In this document: positions 31,346 to 38,233 of the stretch, one piece after another
Layout of the letters: each line of letters begins with the position of its first letter
Numbering within the stretch: the stretch's first letter is position 1
Assembly (NCBI GenBank): GCA_002803225.1
Contig: NXFV01000965.1
Span: forward strand, 1 to 38,233
Direction: 5' to 3'
Origin: Gamarada debralockiae
Lineage: Eukaryota > Ascomycota > Leotiomycetes > Helotiales > Hyphodiscaceae
Length of the DNA: 38,233 nt
Notes under the pieces: model-generated
Seen by the model: the letters and a program-made list of their open reading frames with translations, nothing else
Told to the model about the DNA's origin: nothing
Databases searched by the model: none
Made by a program: the position numbers and the translations under genes

Positions 31346-33218
31346 GAGATCTTAGCTGTTTCGAGAAACCATTTATTTCCTCTGAGGCTGGGCCAGTGCT
31401 CAAGTTGTCTTGACGAAAAGGTGGATGAATAGATTGAAACGAATATTTTGGGTGGAAATGGGTCAACGAGATGACCAAATATTAAGCTGAAAATAAATGA
31501 GTATTAACAATCTTGGAGATCTTCGCGATGCTTTAATCATGTACTTATATGAAAATGGCTAAGCTGCTTAATGATATAATCTAGGGAACGAGCAAACAAC
31601 CCCGTCATTTCCAGAGCTCGCATGGATATGAATTCGGTGTATTGGAGACGAAGACCACCAGAGCGGTAGATACTCAGAGTAGAGATGTAGAAATAGAAGA
31701 AACTGCAAAAAAATAAAAATAAAATAAAATAAAACATGCCCGATTGATTAGCTATCGGCGTTACTAGGTGAGACCACTTCGGCAGATATCTGTCGAAATG
31801 CTTTGTTGGATCGAGATGCTTGGATATGTGCTCTCACCCCCTGTTTCGCATATCTCCATGGATATAGAAGCTTGATAAAGGGATTTTGGTCTCGGCACAT
31901 AGAGGATACTTGTCGACGATAAAGAAAAAAACTTCTCAGGACCAACGAGTAATAGTTAAAGCAAGCATTCTTTGCATTTCCCTCCACCGTCATATCCTTA
32001 GTAACTCTTGTCATTCTGTTCCCACTCGTCCCCAAAGAATTGTGCTGGAGTTCAATTTTGATTGTTTAACTTCGAGCCAAGCGCGACTCGAGATCCGGTT
32101 CCCCAGTATCAGAAGGTCAGAGCGGTTATAGCGATAGTGACAGTACACAGTAGTAATATTATATTGATGAGCTTTATGAGCTTTACAACTTGTATTGATA
32201 GTACGAGCAGGAGGTTGATTAATGGTGAATGATAAAGATAGTAATGGGGCTCTCCCAGTCCCTTACATGCGAGCCTCAGAGAACTCAAAGACGCGAAGTT
32301 GAAAATTAAGTGCGGCCCAATTTTTGACACCAAGCTCATCCGCTTGTTTCTCAAAGAAGGGGAGTTTCAACAATCCCCATATTTTCAGATGTATGACCCT
32401 TTCGATGGCTCGGCAGACTTTACGCTTGACGATTCAGAATCTACACACAGATCTACGAGTCGAGAATCAGTACCTGCTGTTTCTGATTCAGCGTAGAAGC
32501 ATCGACTTCAAACTGTACAAAGGCATTCTACTATACGGCCTTGTCATTGTACCTGCGGATGATCGGGGAAGGGTTCCTTCAGGAGAATCGGAATGGTTGA
32601 ATTGTCCGCTCCAAAGCTGGAGGGAGACGACGACCTATTGGCACTTGCTGCTGAGTACCAGGGTAGCTTGATGGACGAATCGCTCTATGAGGGAATTTTG
32701 GAGCCGGACTACAAAGGAGCCAAGCATTACACCATCACGTTAGTCTAGCAGCACTATATAACACCTGTTGGAGTTGTGTGACTTGATATCTGGGTGTGCT
32801 TTCATCGGGGTCTCAACGCAGCTCATTTAGACTTGGAGCCTTACTGAACGGAGACGTTGTGGCCTAGGTCATAATATGTTGTAGACAGCTGCGTGTCAGC
32901 CCATCCGGAACACGCGAGACCCTGTCAAAATGGCCCCACTCGGCAAATCTCCCGACTACCTCCTCGATTTTACATAAAACTCCCAGAACATCCAACCTTC
33001 ATTCACTGCGTGTATTCATGAGACCTGTAAGTCAGAATGTACAAACAGATTTTCTCATGAGACCAGAAACTAATTGAAGTCAGGTGCAAGAATTATCACG
33101 CTCGCTTCTCTGTGTCTTTCTTCTCAGCATCAATTCTCCACCTGTCTTAGCAACTTGCAACAAAAGTGAAGACGTCAATTCTGCATTTGGATAAGAAAGT
33201 AATCATTCGTACACAATA
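31346..33218. other. Long intergenic stretch
   Basis: No gene is supported over 1.9 kb. It includes an A-rich run at 31706-31735. A 51-codon + strand frame at about 32593-32748 (starting MVELSAPKLEGDDDLLALA, ending ITLV before TAG) has acidic, protein-like composition but no recognised family and no visible extension. The last ~100 bases are the upstream region of the next gene. Confidence 0.35.
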
Positions 33219-34617
33219 ATGGACCACACCCCCCCAGCAACCGCCAACCTCACTATCTCCTCCTGCAACCCCAACTACACCAACTGCAATCCCCACGAAA
33301 TCGCCCCCCTAATTGGGAACTACTACCACCTCCTGTCTCGAATGCGCTATTTCCCTCCATCCGTGATCAAACACTCACCTCACAACCCCGCTATCGACGT
33401 CCTATTCGCACAATCTCTCGGCCTAGAACCGCAACTCATCGAGCTGCTACAACTACTCCCTTACGTCGAAGGTATCCAGAACGAAGATGAATTCATCCTC
33501 GGCGGTTTCGTTTGCAGATTTCAGACGCAATGAAGTATTGAAGCAGAGTCGGGATCCTGATTATGCGGGTCCGGAGGGAGGGTATGAGGAGGAGAGGGGC
33601 GAGTATGTATTGCCGTGGGTGCTGACGCTGAATGAGTGTGGAAATCATGGGAGTATTATGTATTTGGATACGAGGAACGGTATTTGCCCTTACTTCCCGT
33701 TCAATTACCCCGTTTACAATTGCTATTTGATGTCACGCCAGTCAAAGGAAGAACGAGATATTGATGGCAAAATAGGACACATCACAATGCAATGGCAAGG
33801 CGGCGCAGGTGGTGGACCAGCCGATCCCTTTTTCCACGGGATGTCCGACGACGAGCTCCCACCCCGCCCACCACCACACCCAATCAACGAGAACCGCTTC
33901 GACCACTATCCCTCCCGACACGCTCGGGATTTGTTCGCTGACTTCAGCAACCGCCTCATGACGCTGGAATGGATTCCTCGCAACGGATACCGCATTATCC
34001 AGGACGGAGACCCAGAGTATCCGGAATGGAAAAGTATGTTTTTGACGTATGGTTGGCCTAAGAATTTTCATGGTGAAGCGTTTGATGCTGCCGTGCAGAG
34101 GTGGCTAGAGTTTGATAGGGTGAGGTATGGGGTTGAGGATGAGGAGAGGGCGCTGATGATGTATGAGAATTGGATTGGGCATGCGGAGAGGAGAGTGCAG
34201 AAGTTGGAGGAGAGGCAGGTGGATGGGGCGTGGGATGGTGATGCGGGGAAGAGCGAGGATGAGGTTGCTAAGTTGGAAGAGGAACTGGAGAAGGCGAAAG
34301 AGATTTACAAGAGGACGGAGGGGAATTTGAAGGAATCGAGAGAGATTTTGGATGGGTTGAAGGGGATGAATCAAGGGCAGCGGATGGAGAGGTCGTGGAG
34401 GAAGCATATCCAGAGTGGAATTGACAGGAAGAGGAAGGATTTGGAGTGGTTTAGAGGGGATGGTAAGCAGTATGCTACGAAAGAGAAGGAGAGGGAGTTG
34501 GAGGTGGGGATTGCGGCGCTGGAAGAGAGATTGGTGCATGTGAGTGAGTTACCGAAGACTCCGATGGATGCGATCAAGAGGCAGGAAGGACATGTCGAAT
34601 ACTTGTGTTGTAACTAG
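33219..34617 (+). CDS. Uncharacterised fungal protein with C-terminal coiled coil, one-base frame break
   Basis: The first frame (33219-33533) encodes SSCNPNYTNCNPHEIAPLIGNYYHLLSRM and ends EFILGG before diverging. The second (open through 34617) continues SFADFRRNEVLKQSRDPDY and so on. The two fit if one T of the TTT at 33506-33508 is extra, giving about 465 residues. No GT...AG intron fits. The central part is rich in Trp, Pro and Tyr (GICPYFPFNYPVYNCYLM, LEWIPRNGYRII). Residues from about 325 on are strongly charged with a heptad-like pattern (KLEEELEKAKEIYKRTEGNLKES), predicting a coiled coil. I do not recognise a domain. Coding quality is high on both sides of the break, so a sequencing error is as likely as a very recent mutation. 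Confidence 0.6.
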
Positions 34618-35535
34618 CAGGGGTTTCAACTGAGGAGACAACCGCAAAACACTTTGCAAACATTTTATGATCGGTTCTACCATAGTTCCAGTAGCTTACC
34701 AGTTGCATCGACGTGCAACAAAACTTTACCTTGCCTTTTCTGCAGCTTCGATTGGCTGGGTTCAGAGGTGTGGTTACACAACAGCGCCTTTCATGTGAAT
34801 CGACATATCGAGCAACTGCATCGCAAAATTGAAAGTTCCTCATTCCTAAAAACACTCACGACTCCTTATCTGCATGCTCTCACGATGTTGTACGTCTGGT
34901 TTCCCCTAATGGCCTTGCGGACAAGGGGTTTCAACACTACCAACGGTTGTTTTTACCATGTTGGGAAATAGCAGCCGTTTGGAATGCGCTCTGCCACTCG
35001 GTCAGGTCGTCGAGTACCTCCGAGCCAAACCTCCGAGGTCACAAGAGTCCTCCAAATGTGACCACACAGACAATGGTACATCCTTCAGAGTCACTATGCG
35101 CACTGATAGTTTCTTAGGGAGGAACTTAATGACGCTGCGCTCGGATGAAAATGCCCCGTTGGTGAGGTAAGAATCCCCATGTTTCAGTCTGTGCCCAGCG
35201 GCCCCGGAGTGAAAATAAGCTTTCCCCGCTACATTTCTCCTGTTTGTTTCGCGGCACCTAAAAGCTTAAAGTGGTAGGCGGCGAATTGGGTGGTTAGGAA
35301 ACTCTCTGAAGAAGAGTATCACAGAAGTTTCAAGAATTATGGTTGAACTTAAAAACCGTTCGTCTCACAATGGGAATACGAATGACCTCCGCTGATTCCA
35401 CTTATTACTCCACGACTTCCCTATCATGATGTCTGTTCAGCGATGTAGATCATCATATCTGTACCATACTTGTTGCTTTTCGTACTCGCCTTCTTCGTTC
35501 TTCTTTTCCTCAAATCCCTTTCGTTTGGCGAAAAT
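34618..35535. other. Intergenic stretch before the MFS gene
   Basis: Several short frames, none with recognisable motifs. The sequence directly upstream of ATG 35536 is pyrimidine-rich (35475-35525) and fits a 5' UTR/promoter. Confidence 0.4.
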
Positions 35536-37269
35536 ATGGCTGCAGGCAAAGCCGACACAGAATACAGTGCTGCCACGCAGGGCAGCGTGTATTTAATCAC
35601 ATCCGGTATGTTTCCTCGAAGCGTTCAGCCACATTTCAACACTAACGAAAATCAGATGGACGCACGTTAGAGCTCCCGATCCCGTCACGATCTCCCAATG
35701 ATCCTCTGAACTGGAGCATGCTCAAGCGGACCTTCGCCCTCGTTGCTATGTCTTTGTTCTCAATCATTGGGCTGGTGCAAGTTCAAGGCACAAGCCTCTT
35801 GTTACAGTCGCTTCAAAATGAGTATACCGAGGAGGTGACGATCCCTTGGCCACATTCATGCGATAGAGCTAACCAAAGTCAAAAGGAAATCAAACCTCTG
35901 CGGCTCGACATGCTATCTACTGTCCCTTGCATCTTCTGGGGAATCGGCGCCTTAATTTGGGTGCCACTATCTATCGCTATTGGTAGAAGGCCAGTGTTCT
36001 TGTTCTGCACTCTGCTTCTTGCTTTGTCAACATTGATGGCTGCTCTCTCGACAAACTTCTACACCCATTTCGCAGCACGATGTCTGCAAGGAATCGCAGG
36101 AGCGATCTCTCCAAGTACTGTAAGTCTTAAATCACTATTATTCATAAATGTATCTAACCGTAACTAAGATGCTCCTTATGATCATTGATATAACATTCAT
36201 TCATCAACGACCTCACTACGTGGCCCTCTTCTGGTGTCTCTGCGGCAGTGCCTCCAACCTAGGCCTTGCTCTGACACCTTATATCATCTTGACTTCTGGA
36301 TCTTGGCGTGCATTCTACTGGATTTGGTCAGCTCCATGCGTACTCACCATCTTTCTGGCCCTCGCCTGGGCTCCAGAAACATACTTTGAACGTCCCGCAA
36401 TCGCTTTCGACGGACACATCCTAATGCAAGCCGAAAACGGCAAAGTCACGATTTATTCCAAATGGGAAGAAGTGCCAGGCGGCAAACCCATGCCCGACGA
36501 GCCTCGTCTCTGGAGACTTTCATATTCATCCATCCTTTCCAACATAATCTTCTGGAACCGCACCCGCACAGGTGGATGGGCAGCCTTCCGCTCCTTCCGC
36601 CGCCAATTACTAATCTGCGCCGTCAACCCCCTCATCTTCTGGGTTCTAATCCTGAACGCGCTCGTCTTCGGCGGCATGGTCGTAACATGCAACACCTACG
36701 CCCAACTTCTCGAAGCTCCTCCCTACAATTTCACTTTCCAACAAATTGGCCTAGCGAAGTTCGCTCCTGGCATCGGCGCATTGATTGCATTCCCTGTCTC
36801 CGGATGGTTGACGACGAAAATCATCAGAGCGCTGGCAGCGAATAACGGAGGTGTGAGAGAACCTGAGCATTATTTGCCTTCATTCATTATTCCCGTGACA
36901 GCGAGTGTAGTCAGCCTCGCGCTCTACGGCATTGCAGCCGAGCGACATTGGGACTGGCGCTGGATCCTGTTTTTCGTGGGCTTGGATTACTTCTCTGCCG
37001 TCTCTTTATTCACTTCCAACACTCTATGGGTGACGGAGGCGTTTCCACAATGGGCGGGTCCGGCATTAGTGATTCTCGGCGCGGGAGGGTACGGCGTGAG
37101 TTTTGGGCTGAGCTCAGGGATCGTGCCGTGGATTGAGAGTCAAGGGCTAGGGAGGACGTATGTTGAGCTTGCGGTGTTGACTCTTGGGGTTGGGTGTGTT
37201 GGGTTGCCCATCAATTATTGGGGGAAGAGGCTGAGGGAGTATATTTACTCAAGGTTTGGGAGCAGGTGA
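35536..37269 (+). CDS. MFS transporter, intact
   Basis: Three exons, 35536-35605, 35656-36119 and 36169-37269, with introns of 50 and 49 nt (branch-like CTAAC in both, ends ATCAG and ACTAAG), give about 544 residues with no break. After a polar start, SPNDPLNWSMLKR precedes the first helix, as in many fungal drug/small-molecule MFS proteins. The loop between helices 2 and 3 has the conserved IGRRPVF motif, and the fourth segment has ARCLQGIAGAISPS. A central loop (about residues 265-310) precedes the second set of helices, which ends GVGCVGLPINYWG. About 12 membrane segments can be seen. ATG 35536 is chosen because no in-frame ATG lies upstream. Substrate cannot be assigned. An export role is an inference from the family. 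Confidence 0.85.
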
Positions 37270-37778
37270 GCGAGTGCAGCTCATGTGATTGAGCTGTAGA
37301 ACTCGTCAGGGCTCATTCCTAGAGTATTTATATGGCCCCTCAAGCTGGCTTGAGGCAGAAGAGTAAGCTGCTGAAAAGGTATTTGGTAGAATATTATACA
37401 ACCTGGAATACTCGTTCATCTTAACACCTCACTCACGCAAAATGAAGCTGGCGGTTCCCTCGCCGACCCTGTCGGTAGAGTCAGTATTTCTCAAGGACAA
37501 GACACAAGATATCCCCCTGTAGCCGTTCCCAAAGGTTTCAATTCTTGCCGTCACTCAGGCGTGGGACTTGGGGTCACGTGCAAGCTCAACTAAATTGAAA
37601 CTCGACTAATCATGACCAACTGTACCATCGGTTCTGCGATGCAAAAGTTGACAATCTGGAAAAAAAATATTGAAGCGGTTGAACGCTTCTTTGATTTGAG
37701 AACTGACAGCTTATATTCGTGATATGGAATTATGGAATTATATTGGGATTTTCCAAGCAGCTAGGCGTTGTACCGTCT
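37270..37778. other. Intergenic stretch upstream of solo LTR copy 2
   Basis: 3' side of the MFS gene, then AT-rich sequence from about 37630. No coding frame. CGTCT at 37774-37778 immediately precedes the LTR. Confidence 0.45.
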
Positions 37779-38026
37779 TGTTGGAATGAGTAATCAGGTG
37801 ACTCTGGTTCTAGGCAAATAGTGCTGCCTGCTGAGTCACATGGGAGCACATGCCCTCACATGACTAAGAGACCACTTGATCAGTATGAGTCATAGGGAGG
37901 ATTCTTGTCTATAAGTACAGACTGCTGTACTTGGTTTGTTCATCAGTATCTCCAGTATCTTCATACCTTAATAATCCAACCACATTCTCCTACCCTTTTC
38001 GTCCATCACGTGACCATATTGCAAGA
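37779..38026 (+). mobile_element. Solo LTR, copia-like, copy 2
   Basis: This 248-bp block starts TGTTGGAATGAG and ends ATATTGCAAGA, and is a close inverted copy of 3436-3694. Most differences fall in one ~40-bp stretch of short repeats around CACATGGTGTCA, which is longer in copy 1. It carries TATAAGTAC near the middle. The flanks CGTCT (37774-37778) and CCTCT (38027-38031) match at four of five positions, consistent with an aged target duplication. No internal retrotransposon region follows within the window, so it is most likely a solo LTR. Confidence 0.75.
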
Positions 38027-38233
38027 CCTCTATAGATAATGTCTGTGATGGCTGGCAGCATGATATGACGAGTTTGCGCCTGGAACCAGTGGATGGTCGT
38101 GCAGGGGTCGACCCTAGTACCATAAAAGTCGAGGCTTACCCTCTTCCTTTCCTTTCCTCTCCTTCTTTCTGTAGCTTAGTATTTTACAATACACCGTGAT
38201 CTTTGAACTCCGCGCTTCAGACCTTTGCATCGA
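38027..38233. other. Window end, nothing recognised
   Basis: The last 207 bases hold a pyrimidine-rich tract (about 38140-38175) and a TTTTACAATACACC run. The tract looks like promoter or retroelement-end sequence, but no boundary or gene can be assigned. Confidence 0.3.

Noticed and set aside
31706..31735. A-rich AAATAAAATAAAATAAAA run as a LINE poly-A tail
   Set aside because: No reverse-transcriptase relic lies upstream in the expected orientation and no target duplication was found. A simple low-complexity run is enough.
34105..34539. Leu/Pro-rich minus-strand open frame
   Set aside because: It lies antisense to the coiled-coil gene and reflects its codon bias. The composition is not protein-like.
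36453..37136. Alternative frames overlapping the last MFS gene on both strands
   Set aside because: They are shadows of the well-supported MFS exon 3.

Overview
The window looks like accessory DNA from a filamentous ascomycete (Pezizomycotina). The evidence is genes split by introns of about 45-105 nt with GT...AG ends and CTAAC/CTGAC-like branch sites, plus typically fungal families: L-amino-acid oxidase, HET domain, Zn2Cys6 regulators, RTA1, OTT_1508-like deaminase and fungal CorA-like proteins. No species can be named. No tRNA, rRNA or CRISPR array was seen.

Layout. 0.2-2.4 kb: an intact secreted L-amino-acid oxidase (+). 2.5-3.1 kb: two abutting gene scraps, a PAQR/hemolysin-III-like C-terminus (-) and a SET-like piece (+). 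3.1-4.05 kb: very AT-rich DNA holding a solo LTR with a perfect 5-bp target duplication. 4.05-5.4 kb: a broken OTT_1508-like deaminase. 5.6-6.7 kb: two unidentified coding relics. 7.1-8.9 kb: a CorA-like gene (-) with a frame break. 9.2-10.4 kb: an intact UPC2-like Zn2Cys6 regulator, convergent with an RTA1 gene (10.8-11.9 kb, -) that has a one-base frameshift. 12.4-18.2 kb: transposon territory, with a decayed Tc1/mariner-type transposase, a 1-kb pogo-like element that split an older ORF, and unassigned DNA. 18.3-20.6 kb: a HET-domain gene. 21.2-23.1 kb: a broken Zn2Cys6 regulator. 23.2-25.9 kb: a GH2 beta-mannosidase pseudogene that has lost the block holding its acid/base residue. 26.4-27.2 kb: the 5' part of an MFS permease. 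27.6-28.3 kb: an intact Mn-type superoxide dismutase. 29.6-31.0 kb: a broken histidine acid phosphatase, followed by a scrap of a monocarboxylate-type MFS. 33.2-34.6 kb: an unknown coiled-coil protein with a one-base frame break. 35.5-37.3 kb: an intact MFS transporter. 37.8-38.0 kb: a second solo LTR of the same family, inverted relative to the first.

The genes do not form a recognisable pathway or biosynthetic cluster. The dominant signal is mixed preservation. Four genes look fully intact (oxidase, UPC2-like regulator, dismutase, last MFS) and the HET gene is probably intact. About ten others carry stops, single-base frameshifts, truncations or internal deletions. Several stops are explained by one C:G to T:A transition, as expected from repeat-induced point mutation or ordinary decay. 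The isolated one-base frameshifts could also be assembly errors. I found no convincing new multi-gene system. The most informative items are the catalytic-block deletion in the mannosidase, the ORF-splitting pogo-like insertion, the paired solo LTRs and the HET/deaminase content.
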